The translations under genes were made by a program, and so were the position numbers. The notes beneath the pieces were generated by a model. It was not told the origin of the DNA. It worked only from the letters and a program-made list of their open reading frames with translations, and ran no database searches. Shown here one piece after another: positions 38,162-45,409 of a DNA stretch of 64,000 bases; positions within the stretch are counted from its first letter, which is position 1; every line of letters starts with the position of its first letter. The DNA lies in assembly GCF_010894455.1 (NCBI RefSeq), contig NZ_JAAIXY010000013.1:124001-188000 (forward strand), written 5' to 3'. Source of the stretch: Myxococcus eversor. Lineage in GTDB: Bacteria > Myxococcota > Myxococcia > Myxococcales > Myxococcaceae.

Positions 38162-38485
38162 TCACTTGATGCAGAAGAAGGCCCAGTTCAGCGTGTCCCC
38201 GCGATTGGCCCACTCGACCTCCTGGCACGACTCTCCGGGCCCGCAGGCCGCATTGCCCTCGCAGCGGCGGTGACACTTCCGGTCGCCCTTCTCCTCCTGG
38301 CAATAGAGCTCCTCATCCGGAACGGGCGGTCCACAGACCTGGCTGACGTAGCAGGCCTCGTCGGCGCTCGCGCACTTGTCGGTGAACGAGCAGGCGGCGA
38401 GCGAGGAGTTCGGCACCTTGGATTCGTCGTCTCCGCAGCCGGTGAAGGAGGCGAGACAGAGCAGGCTGATGAGGGACAGTCGCAT
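38162..38485 (-). CDS. Small cysteine-rich lipoprotein (107 aa)
   Basis: The signal 'MRLSLISLLCLASFTGC' ends in a lipobox (Cys17). The mature part has about ten cysteines in 90 residues ('ACSFTDKC', 'EACYVSQVC', 'KCHRRCEGN', 'ACGPGESC'), a likely disulfide-stabilised module of the EGF or trypsin-inhibitor style. Family not recognised. It is convergent with the haem lipoprotein gene and upstream, on the same strand, of nothing closer than 26 bases from the thiaminase-like gene's stop. Confidence 0.75.
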   Translation of the reverse strand: MRLSLISLLCLASFTGCGDDESKVPNSSLAACSFTDKCASADEACYVSQVCGPPVPDEELYCQEEKGDRKCHRRCEGNAACGPGESCQEVEWANRGDTLNWAFFCIK

Positions 38486-38511
38486 GGTGACTTCCTGGTG
38501 AGGGGTGAGCG

Positions 38512-39720
38512 CTATCGCAGATCTTCCTTCAGCGCGGACTGCATCGCCCGCCTGTTCTCGGGGAAGCCCTGGTTGGGGTAGGGCCGGGCGCCGCCGAGGA
38601 GCGGCTCATACTTCTGGTACATGGGGTCCGAGCGCGCGGGCTCCTGCTGGTAGAAGGCGCGGTTGGCCTGGAGCAGGTAGCGGGGAGTCGTCCCCAACGG
38701 GGCGTCCTCGCTGAAGGCGATGAGGCCACGCACCTCGGGGTCGCTCATGTACGTCATGAAGGCCTGGGCATCCTCCGCGCACGTCCCCGTGCAGTTCGCG
38801 TTGAGCACCAGGGCATCCACGAAGACCGCGGGCGCCGAGCCCGTGCCGAGCGGCACCGAGATGACCGCCGGGAGCGGCTGGGTGGGCCGGGCCTGGCGAA
38901 TGTAGAACAGGCGCTCGGTGTAGCCCATGAAGCCATTGGCCTGCTCCGTCGCGAAGGCCTCTTCCGCCACGGTATTGCTGTCGTAGCTTCCATCCATGCA
39001 CGGGTTGATGCCCGGCTCGAGCGAGCAGCTGTCGACGACTGTCTTGAAGGACGCCACCGCGGGCGAGTCCAGTGGCAGGGAGATGGCGGTGGACAGGGAC
39101 GCGCCCGGATGCGTGTCGGCCCAGGCATCCAGATACGAGGAGGGCAGCGTCCAGCTCCCGTCGAAGTTCGCGGCGAGGGGCCGCTTGCCGGGCGCCACGT
39201 CACGGAGGACCCGCACCAGCGACGCCGCATCCGTGGCCGTCTGGAGTTGGGGGCTGTGTGAGTAGACGACGTAGGTGCAGAGATAGGTGGGCGTGCCGTA
39301 GCTCGCACCCGAGAGCCGCACGGCCTCCTCGGCGGCGGGATACGAGGGGCCCACCTCGAACGACAGGGGCTGAATCCAGCCCTTCGACGCGAGCGAGCCG
39401 AGCACCAGCGTGTCCACCTCCACCACCTGGGCCGCGCCCGTGCCCTGGCCGAGCAACTGGTTCATCGTGCCGCCCTCGTCCAGGTCATAGAGGTCCAGGT
39501 TCGAGTCGAACACGATGTCCAGGTCGATGTCCGTGTGCTCCCGCTCGAAGTCGGCCTCGAGCCGCTGCTTGAGGCCCGCGAAGCCATCTCCCGCGGCGTC
39601 TGGAATGTAGGGGAAGAGGACGGCCTTCAGGGGCCGGGGAGGCGTGGGCGTGGGGTCGGGTGACTCCGAGCAGGCGCTCAGGGCGAGGACGACGGGGCAG
39701 AGCAGGGCTCTCCAATGCAT
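38512..39720 (-). CDS. Thiaminase I-like periplasmic-binding-fold lipoprotein
   Basis: This is a 402-aa lipoprotein with lipobox 'LSAC' (Cys17) and AAGGAAG before the ATG at 39720. The mature start 'LKAVLFPYIPD', then 'FEREHTDIDLDI', then 'GTPTYLCTYVVY' with Cys148, matches the layout of thiaminase I. In that family a Cys nucleophile in a periplasmic-binding fold attacks thiamine; a Glu base lies in 'GFMGYTE' (Glu269 here). Spacing between the two (about 121) is close to the Cys113-Glu241 spacing known for the Bacillus enzyme. The alternative is an ABC substrate-binding protein. No ABC genes are adjacent, which favours a stand-alone enzyme. Confidence 0.6.
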   Translation of the reverse strand: MHWRALLCPVVLALSACSESPDPTPTPPRPLKAVLFPYIPDAAGDGFAGLKQRLEADFEREHTDIDLDIVFDSNLDLYDLDEGGTMNQLLGQGTGAAQVVEVDTLVLGSLASKGWIQPLSFEVGPSYPAAEEAVRLSGASYGTPTYLCTYVVYSHSPQLQTATDAASLVRVLRDVAPGKRPLAANFDGSWTLPSSYLDAWADTHPGASLSTAISLPLDSPAVASFKTVVDSCSLEPGINPCMDGSYDSNTVAEEAFATEQANGFMGYTERLFYIRQARPTQPLPAVISVPLGTGSAPAVFVDALVLNANCTGTCAEDAQAFMTYMSDPEVRGLIAFSEDAPLGTTPRYLLQANRAFYQQEPARSDPMYQKYEPLLGGARPYPNQGFPENRRAMQSALKEDLR

Positions 39721-39772
39721 GGCGTGGCTTCCTTGGGAATGTCTTTCGAAAGGAGCCGGAGCGTGCCACGGG

Positions 39773-42055
39773 TCAGAGCGCGAGTTCCACGCCAAGGCCA
39801 GGCGCTACCGACCAGAGCGTCTTGCGGTGGGAGGTGCCCGGATACCACTCGCCGACGAGCTGGACGCGGAAGCGCTCCAGGAAGGCCATGCCCGCGAGCG
39901 CCTGGACGACGGGGCGCGAGCAGGCCGTCACCCGGCTGGCGCCGCGTCCCTCGCAGCCTTGTGTCCCATAGCGGTCATTGGCGCTGAACATCCATCCCGC
40001 GCGCAGCCCGAAGCGGCTCTGCGCGAGGAAGGACTGGTCCGTGCGCGGCCGGTATTCGAGTCCGCCCACGAGCGCCGCGGAGAAGGACTCGCCCCCTCCG
40101 GAGGAGAACACGTCCTCGAGTCCCCGGAAGCCGATGGCGCTGGCGAAGCGCAGGCCCGTGGGGAGCTTGGAGGCGAAGGCGCCCAGGCTCAGGCCGACCT
40201 CGCTCTGGGTGGGGCCCATGGTGAAGTGCAGCACGGTGTCCGGAGGCGCGAACGCCACGCTGTCCGCCGCGAGCTTTCCCGCGAAGCCGACCACCTGCTT
40301 GTCCGCGCCGGACTGCGCCGAGGTGAGCCGGTGCAGGGCGCTTCCAATGGACTCGCGGATGCGGACGATGGCGAGGTCTCCGCGCCCCTGCTCCACGCCG
40401 AGGTCGCGGAAATGGAAGCCGTAGGCCCCGAGCAGTCGCATCGAATAGTCCAGCTCCGGCTCCTTCTCGCCCTTCTTCCAGTCCGGCCAGTGGCGCGGCG
40501 CGACGCCGGGGACCCTGGGCGGAGGGTGTCCCGCCATGGCGCGGTCACAGTGCCGGTTGCGCCAGGTGGCGCCCTCGGTCTCCTTCTTCGCGGTGCCGCA
40601 CGCGAAGTAGAGCTGGTCCAGGGACACCTGGAGCAGCGCGCGGAAGTCCGCGAGCGCGTCCCCCTGGCAGGCCTTCGTCGCGTCCGAGGCGCCATCGTAG
40701 ACGGCGCGCATGCAGGTGAACGGCGCCCACCCGCCGGGCTCCTCCGCGGGCTCGCCGATGGGCTCCGCGAAGCGCGTGCTCCTGTCCGCCACGTCCTCCA
40801 GCATCCGGCGGGCGTCATACATGCCCAGGTAGAAGTCGAACGTGCGGAACTCGGTCTCGAAGAAGCCCAGGAAGGCGAAGAGCGGGGCGCTCGCCGCCGG
40901 GAAGTGCCGACGCGGCAGGATGAGGTGGCGGGCGATTTCGGGCTCCTCCTCCAGCAACAGGGCCAGCTCCTTCGAGCGAGCCGTGTCCACGAGGGCGGCG
41001 ATGAGCCCGGCCAGCTCCACCGGCAGGGATGTCGCCGCCGACCGGGCCTCGGCGGGCGGAAGGGAGGGGTACTCGGTGGCGTCGGGGTCGACGAACGCGA
41101 AGGTGATGCCCTTGGGCGTGTCGCGCACCCCGGGCGTGGGGACGTCGCGCCAGCGCAGCTTGCCGTCGGAGGCCCGCAGGCCATCCCTGGCGAGCCCCAC
41201 CGCCAGCCTCAGCGGCGCGTTGTCGAAGATGCCTCCGTCGATGTACCGCGCCGTCCCGGCCTTCTCCTGGGGGCACACCGGAGGCGTGGCCTTGGAGCTG
41301 CTTGACTCGCAGGTGGGCAGCTCGTGGGGCGGGAAGGCCACGGGGAACGACATCGACGCGAGGATGAGGTTTCGCAGGTGCTCGAAGGGGATTTCGCCCT
41401 GCTCATCCGTGACGAGCAGCGGCTCCATGCGGCGGCTGCCGGGCGTGGTGTAGTTGGTGGCGCGCGGAGGCTTGCCGGGGCCCCGGCCCTGGATGCGGAT
41501 GGCGAACTTCTCTTCGATGCGCGGCAGTGGCAGGCGGTCGTTCGCGGCCCAGAGGACCCGGGGCTCCGCGCGCGTGGTGGAGACGCCGAGCACCACATCG
41601 CACGAGGGAGTCAGTCCCTTCTTCCACACCTCTTCGATTCCGGTCGCGCCGTGCTCCAGCGCATCGCGCGAGAAGATGCCCAGCGGGGACGTGGAGGAGG
41701 GGATGAAGAGGCGGTCGAACCCGATGGGAATCCAGGTGCGCCAGAACAGGGACTTCTCGGGAGAGGGCGCTTCGGCGCCGCAGGCGGCCATCACCGCCAG
41801 CAGCGAGTTGAGGCTGCCGGCGGAGGCGCCCGTGAGCAGGCGGAGGTCCACCCGTTGGCTCCCCCGTGACGAGGCGAGCGCGTAGTACAGGAAGCCCGCT
41901 TCGTACACGCCCAGGGACACGCCTCCGCTCACGGTGAGGGAGACCGCCGAAATCGGCGGGGCGTCCGGGTCGAGTGGCTGGGACTTCGCCGGTGGGGTGA
42001 TGAGGAGCAGCGCGCACGCGAGAACGAGCGCGGTCGAGGTGGCGACGGAACCCAT
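39773..42055 (-). CDS. Patatin-like phospholipase with barrel-like C terminus
   Basis: This is a 760-aa exported enzyme with signal cut after 'PPAKS'. The patatin motifs are all present: glycine-rich GGVSLG (44-49), nucleophile GASAG (S78) and D273-G-G. Patatins release fatty acids from phospholipids. The last about 200 residues show alternating short beta strands ending in 'GLGVELAL', a typical outer-membrane barrel ending. This suggests surface display, as in type Vd secretion, although no POTRA domain is visible. Several insertions (residues 100-220, 290-560) are long for the family. It is single-gene. Confidence 0.82.
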   Translation of the reverse strand: MGSVATSTALVLACALLLITPPAKSQPLDPDAPPISAVSLTVSGGVSLGVYEAGFLYYALASSRGSQRVDLRLLTGASAGSLNSLLAVMAACGAEAPSPEKSLFWRTWIPIGFDRLFIPSSTSPLGIFSRDALEHGATGIEEVWKKGLTPSCDVVLGVSTTRAEPRVLWAANDRLPLPRIEEKFAIRIQGRGPGKPPRATNYTTPGSRRMEPLLVTDEQGEIPFEHLRNLILASMSFPVAFPPHELPTCESSSSKATPPVCPQEKAGTARYIDGGIFDNAPLRLAVGLARDGLRASDGKLRWRDVPTPGVRDTPKGITFAFVDPDATEYPSLPPAEARSAATSLPVELAGLIAALVDTARSKELALLLEEEPEIARHLILPRRHFPAASAPLFAFLGFFETEFRTFDFYLGMYDARRMLEDVADRSTRFAEPIGEPAEEPGGWAPFTCMRAVYDGASDATKACQGDALADFRALLQVSLDQLYFACGTAKKETEGATWRNRHCDRAMAGHPPPRVPGVAPRHWPDWKKGEKEPELDYSMRLLGAYGFHFRDLGVEQGRGDLAIVRIRESIGSALHRLTSAQSGADKQVVGFAGKLAADSVAFAPPDTVLHFTMGPTQSEVGLSLGAFASKLPTGLRFASAIGFRGLEDVFSSGGGESFSAALVGGLEYRPRTDQSFLAQSRFGLRAGWMFSANDRYGTQGCEGRGASRVTACSRPVVQALAGMAFLERFRVQLVGEWYPGTSHRKTLWSVAPGLGVELAL

Positions 42056-42132
42056 GGCCGCGGACCGTAGGCCCCCGCTGGTCGGGGCGCATCATCCTTC
42101 GATGACTCAAGCCCCCATTTGTCGAGTGTCGC

Positions 42133-42295
42133 GTCGTCCCCTGGCTTCCGCTCCACCTGTCAGGCGGGCTTCGCCACAATCAAATGCCTGAGGTCTTGGA
42201 ATGCGTCGACAACCGCCTGAACGACCTCGTAATGCTCCACGCCGAGCTTCAGGTTCAGTGGGATGACGGGAGTGGCCCTGGAGCTCGGGTCTTCG
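42133..42295 (-). repeat. Direct repeat copy A: orphan 3' end of the PD-(D/E)XK gene
   Basis: On the minus strand this stretch encodes 'IPLNLKLGVEHYEVVQ' and ends '...LIVAK' then P-A-stop. That is the same tail as the intact nuclease gene at 43975 ('IPLHLKLGVEHHEVVQ'). DNA identity over the first 130 bases is roughly 85-90 percent, in the same orientation. No upstream part of the gene remains, so this is a fragment. The rest of the 440-base gap 42056-42495 holds no gene I can support. Confidence 0.8.
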
Positions 42296-42495
42296 TCCCT
42301 TCTCTCGCTGGTCCACCATCGCGCGCTTGGCCCACGACCAGGTCCTCGACGAGCAGCTCGTCACCAACGCGCCGGCGGCGGAGGAGTTCGCCACGGCTAC
42401 GGGACTGGTAAAAGCAGTAAAGCGAGCGCAAGCTGTGATGGCACGCATTGACGGTACATCTGCATGCCCACGATGCAGCGTGTCCAGGGGGGCTC

Positions 42496-43194
42496 ATGAC
42501 GACGCTCAGGTGGTGGGCTGTTCTGCTCATGTTCTCCGCTGGCTGCGCCGGAGCGCCGGAACACATCGGCAGCGGCGATTTGCTCGCCGCGAGCTTGGAG
42601 GACTCTGCGGCGTCCTGTGCACAGTCGGCGGGGGAGTCCGAGGAGGGCTGCTATGCCCAGTCCTGTGGCGAAGCAGAGTGTGGGCTGTTCCGATGCGAGG
42701 ACCTCGCGTCGCCTCCGCTCGCACTGCGGTTTCCGCCCGCGCAGGCCGGCGGCACTACAGCCCGCATTCAGCGGTACTGGGGTGGCGCAGTGCCGTTACC
42801 AGGGCGGCTGCCCGTCTTCGTCATCCCGTGGTACCAGCGCGAGGAGCTGCCGAGCGTCAAGGCGGCGCGGAAGGCCATCGCCGAGTGGACGAGGCGGCCG
42901 AAGGAGCGTCACCACATCTTCCCCCGCGCCTTCGCGGGGTACTTCGAGTTCGTCGGCATCAACATCCACCAGTACACTCTGCTGGTCGCGGTCGAGGAAC
43001 ACCAGCGAGTCCACGCGGGCGGGAATGGTGGCCCGTGGAATCGGGACTGGAGGAAGTGGATTGATGCGAACAGGTTTACGGCCACGCGCGACGACCACTT
43101 CAAGCAGGGGGGGCGGATGATTTCAAAGTATGGGCTCATCGGAGTGCCAATGACGTACTGGCAGACCCTGCGGCTGTACTCCGCTGGAGAATGA
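42496..43194 (+). CDS. SitA6-type polymorphic toxin lipoprotein (TIGR02269-like)
   Basis: This is a 232-aa lipoprotein toxin with signal 'MTTLRWWAVLLMFSAGC' (Cys17) and GGGGGG before the ATG. The body has the 'CGEAECGLFRCED' cysteine cluster (57-69), a 'VFVIPWY' strand, and then 'ERHHIFPRAF', 'EEHQRVHAG' and 'WNRDWRKWID'. The latter are a His-rich, nuclease-like C terminus of the kind found in SitA toxins. In Myxococcus these are passed between kin by TraA/TraB outer-membrane exchange and kill cells lacking the cognate immunity protein. The next gene, 3 bases on, is that immunity partner. Family name from recalled patterns; target of the toxin not known. Confidence 0.85.
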   Translation: MTTLRWWAVLLMFSAGCAGAPEHIGSGDLLAASLEDSAASCAQSAGESEEGCYAQSCGEAECGLFRCEDLASPPLALRFPPAQAGGTTARIQRYWGGAVPLPGRLPVFVIPWYQREELPSVKAARKAIAEWTRRPKERHHIFPRAFAGYFEFVGINIHQYTLLVAVEEHQRVHAGGNGGPWNRDWRKWIDANRFTATRDDHFKQGGRMISKYGLIGVPMTYWQTLRLYSAGE

Positions 43195-43197
43195 GCA

Positions 43198-43926
43198 ATG
43201 CGGTACTACACGCTGCAGGAACGCGAAAAGGTGCGGTGGAGTGGCGGGTACGACATGGGCAGGCGCTGGCACCTGCCCGGCGTTTCGTGCTCCACGTGCG
43301 GGAGCACGTGGGGAGGAGGAGGCTATGACTACCCAGCAGTGGATTTGTCGAAGCTGGGGAGGGAGGCCAAGGCGCTTGAGCGCCCCCGGTGCGTCCCGTG
43401 GGCCGAATTCACGGGGCTGCGAGCGAGCGTGTTGCCGCTGGTTCCGCCCGGCGCGGTGGTGACGCCGGGGTCGGGCTTTGGCCCGTTGACGGGGCGAGCA
43501 CAGGGACGGTTCGGCCCCGTGAGCGTCCACATGCCGTGGACGCTGCTGGTGCGACCGGACGTCGTGCGGCGTCTTGACGGACTGACGGGGGTTGTTCCCG
43601 TGCCAGCAGCTTTCCGGCGTGCCCGGAGCGACGGTGAACTGCTCGAGTTGCAGGTGATGCCGGGCGGCAAGCTGGTCGGCGAGGACGGCCACAAACCATG
43701 CAAGACCTGTGGACGTGCCAGTTGGGTTCTTCCTCCGCCCGAGATGCGGCGCCTGGCGGTTCCTCCATCGGCCGATTTCGCTCGAGCAACAGCGAGTGTG
43801 GTGGTTGTCAGCGAGCGTGTTGTCGAGCGGCTTGAGCGGCAGTTGGAAGAGTCCGACGTCGTCGCGCTCGATGTGAGTGGCGCCCCAGGGGCCGAGAAGC
43901 GGTCCGATGTCGCCCCGCCCGCATGA
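43198..43926 (+). CDS. SitI6-type double-CXXCG immunity protein
   Basis: This is a 242-aa cytosolic protein with Cys31-S-T-Cys34-G and Cys168-K-T-Cys171-G, the double-CXXCG signature of SitI immunity proteins. It starts three bases after the toxin stop with GGAG upstream, so toxin and immunity are co-translated in the order expected for sitA-sitI. The long 'VLPLVPPGAVVTPGSGFGPLTG' stretch between the motifs, and 'FGPVSVHMPWTLLV', are also family-like. It should neutralise the neighbouring toxin and not others. No promoter of its own is visible. Confidence 0.85.
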   Translation: MRYYTLQEREKVRWSGGYDMGRRWHLPGVSCSTCGSTWGGGGYDYPAVDLSKLGREAKALERPRCVPWAEFTGLRASVLPLVPPGAVVTPGSGFGPLTGRAQGRFGPVSVHMPWTLLVRPDVVRRLDGLTGVVPVPAAFRRARSDGELLELQVMPGGKLVGEDGHKPCKTCGRASWVLPPPEMRRLAVPPSADFARATASVVVVSERVVERLERQLEESDVVALDVSGAPGAEKRSDVAPPA

Positions 43927-43947
43927 ACTGGGTGCTCGCGGGATTCA

Positions 43948-44110
43948 GTCGTCCTCTGGTTTCCGCTCCGCCTGTCAGGCGGACTTCGCCACAATCAAAT
44001 CCCTGATGCCTCGGAGTGTGTCGACAACCGTCTGGACGACCTCGTGATGCTCCACGCCGAGCTTCAGGTGCAGTGGGATGAGGGGCGTGTCGCTGTTGCT
44101 TGGGTCTCGG
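43948..44110 (-). repeat. Direct repeat copy B: 3' end of the intact nuclease gene
   Basis: This is the intact counterpart of the repeat at 42133-42295, offset by 1815 bases and in the same orientation. It covers the last about 45 codons of the 43975-45039 gene and 27 bases beyond its stop. The sitA-sitI pair lies exactly between the two copies. Confidence 0.8.
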
Positions 44111-45039
44111 AGAATCATCGAAGGTGTTCGCAACGCCAGTGGGCTGAGCGCTTCCAGCAGGTGATTCCAGGACTCCGTCTGGCTGGGGAACTCCAGCCAG
44201 AGGGGGGTCTCCGCGAGCGTGTGCCACCGCCAAGGGCTCAAGAATAGGTAGAAGTCATGGCCCTCGATTTGGACGGTGCGCCAGTAAGACATCCTGCTGC
44301 CTCCGCTCGTTCCCTTCTTGCAGACCTTGGCGGCGACGGCTGCTTCGCAGATTTCGTCGACCAGGGCGCCGAACTGGTAGATTCGCCGGCCGATGTCCGC
44401 GGACAGGTCTTCTTGGCGGAGCGGAAGAAACGCCGTGGTGTCCTCTCGGGTGCAAAGCCCCAGCAGTTGATTCAGGTTCTCCGAGGAGGCGTGATCCCCT
44501 TGTGCTCGGGCCGCGCTCTGGAGGCTCTCCAGGAATGGTTGCCATGCGGCCAGCACCAGGACCTTCTGGGGACCCATTTGCAGGACAGCAGGCCGCTCGG
44601 GACCCACGTCGAACGGGGATCTCTGTTGAAGGTCTTCCTCGCAGCGCAGCCGCAGCTCTCTCCAGAGCATCTGGCGTCTGGCTTCCGGTGCGAGGACGAG
44701 CAGTGCGGTGGGCCTGTCGGAAGGGAGTGCATGGAGATAGGTCACCGGTTGTTTATCGGTGAGACCCGCCCAGAACTTGGCCTCGATGAAAAGCACCGGC
44801 GCTCCACTTTCGTCGGCGCCACGCAGGTCCGGGCGAGCGGCGTTCTCCTCGCTCCGCTGCGTCGTGAAGGAGACCACCTGGGGCGGAGGGGCGCCCAGAC
44901 TCTCCATGAAGCGGAGGACCGCCCGCCGCAGGTACTCGTGTCGGCGCAAGATGAATGCGAGTGCTTCCGTGGCCACGTTCTCGGGGTGGGTGCTGAGACG
45001 CGTGGCCAGATGTCCGAGGAGACTGTCGTTGGGGTCCAT
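43975..45039 (-). CDS. PD-(D/E)XK nuclease-superfamily protein
   Basis: The 354-aa protein (start at 45039) has helices first and Glu25 in 'NVATEAL'. Asp71 lies in 'RPDLRG' and Glu86-Ala-Lys88 in 'VLFIEAKFW', the D-ExK core of restriction-like nucleases. 'LTDKQPVTYLHALPSDRP' follows, as in many defence- or immunity-linked PD-(D/E)XK proteins. The rest is helical and unrecognised. The start could also be at 45072 or 45198; none has a strong ribosome site. It is convergent with sitI. A second copy of its 3' end lies on the far side of sitA-sitI. A defence role is inference. Confidence 0.75.
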   Translation of the reverse strand: MDPNDSLLGHLATRLSTHPENVATEALAFILRRHEYLRRAVLRFMESLGAPPPQVVSFTTQRSEENAARPDLRGADESGAPVLFIEAKFWAGLTDKQPVTYLHALPSDRPTALLVLAPEARRQMLWRELRLRCEEDLQQRSPFDVGPERPAVLQMGPQKVLVLAAWQPFLESLQSAARAQGDHASSENLNQLLGLCTREDTTAFLPLRQEDLSADIGRRIYQFGALVDEICEAAVAAKVCKKGTSGGSRMSYWRTVQIEGHDFYLFLSPWRWHTLAETPLWLEFPSQTESWNHLLEALSPLALRTPSMILRDPSNSDTPLIPLHLKLGVEHHEVVQTVVDTLRGIRDLIVAKSA

Positions 45040-45187
45040 GGTGGGAAAGAACCCTACGGCACGTCTGTCCATTGAAACAACCGTGAGTCTTTGGGGCCCT
45101 TGCTCGACAACCGCTACGGAGCTGAAGACAGGGTCTGGTTCACGCTTGGCGCGGACGTGGTGGGCGTGTTCACGGAATGCATGAACA

Positions 45188-45325
45188 ATGACCGGCAACG
45201 GGCGGTTGCTCCCCGGGACTCGCTTCTACGGGAAGGTTTGCTACCTGTCCGACAGCATGGGCTGCGCGGATGCGCCGGCGCTCATCGTCCGTTCCGGCGG
45301 ATACACCGTTGAACGCTGGCCTTGA
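45188..45325 (+). CDS. Possible small ORF or gene remnant (45 aa)
   Basis: The sequence 'MTGNGRLLPGTRFYGKVCY' continues through 'GCADAPALIVRSGG' to a stop at 45323-45325. The codon pattern looks coding, but no ribosome site is seen and there is no start-of-gene context, so it may be the tail of a lost gene. It lies in the 370-base gap 45040-45409, which otherwise holds only the terminator below. Confidence 0.3.
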   Translation: MTGNGRLLPGTRFYGKVCYLSDSMGCADAPALIVRSGGYTVERWP

Positions 45326-45364
45326 GCGTCGTGGTGATTGACGTGCGGGAGCCGCCTTGACGCC

Positions 45365-45395
45365 GGAGCGCGAACCGTCCACGGGTTCGCGCTCC
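45365..45395 (-). terminator. Hairpin terminator after ahcY
   Basis: GGAGCGCGAACC (45365-45376) and GGTTCGCGCTCC (45384-45395) form a perfect 12-bp stem with a 7-base loop. It lies 15 bases past the ahcY stop codon; no T-run follows on the minus strand. Confidence 0.7.
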
Positions 45396-45409
45396 AGCGG
45401 GGGTTCCGC

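Noticed and set aside
42327..43064. Open frame overlapping the sitA start in another frame
   Set aside because: Its product has no family pattern, and the toxin frame has a signal, lipobox and ribosome site.
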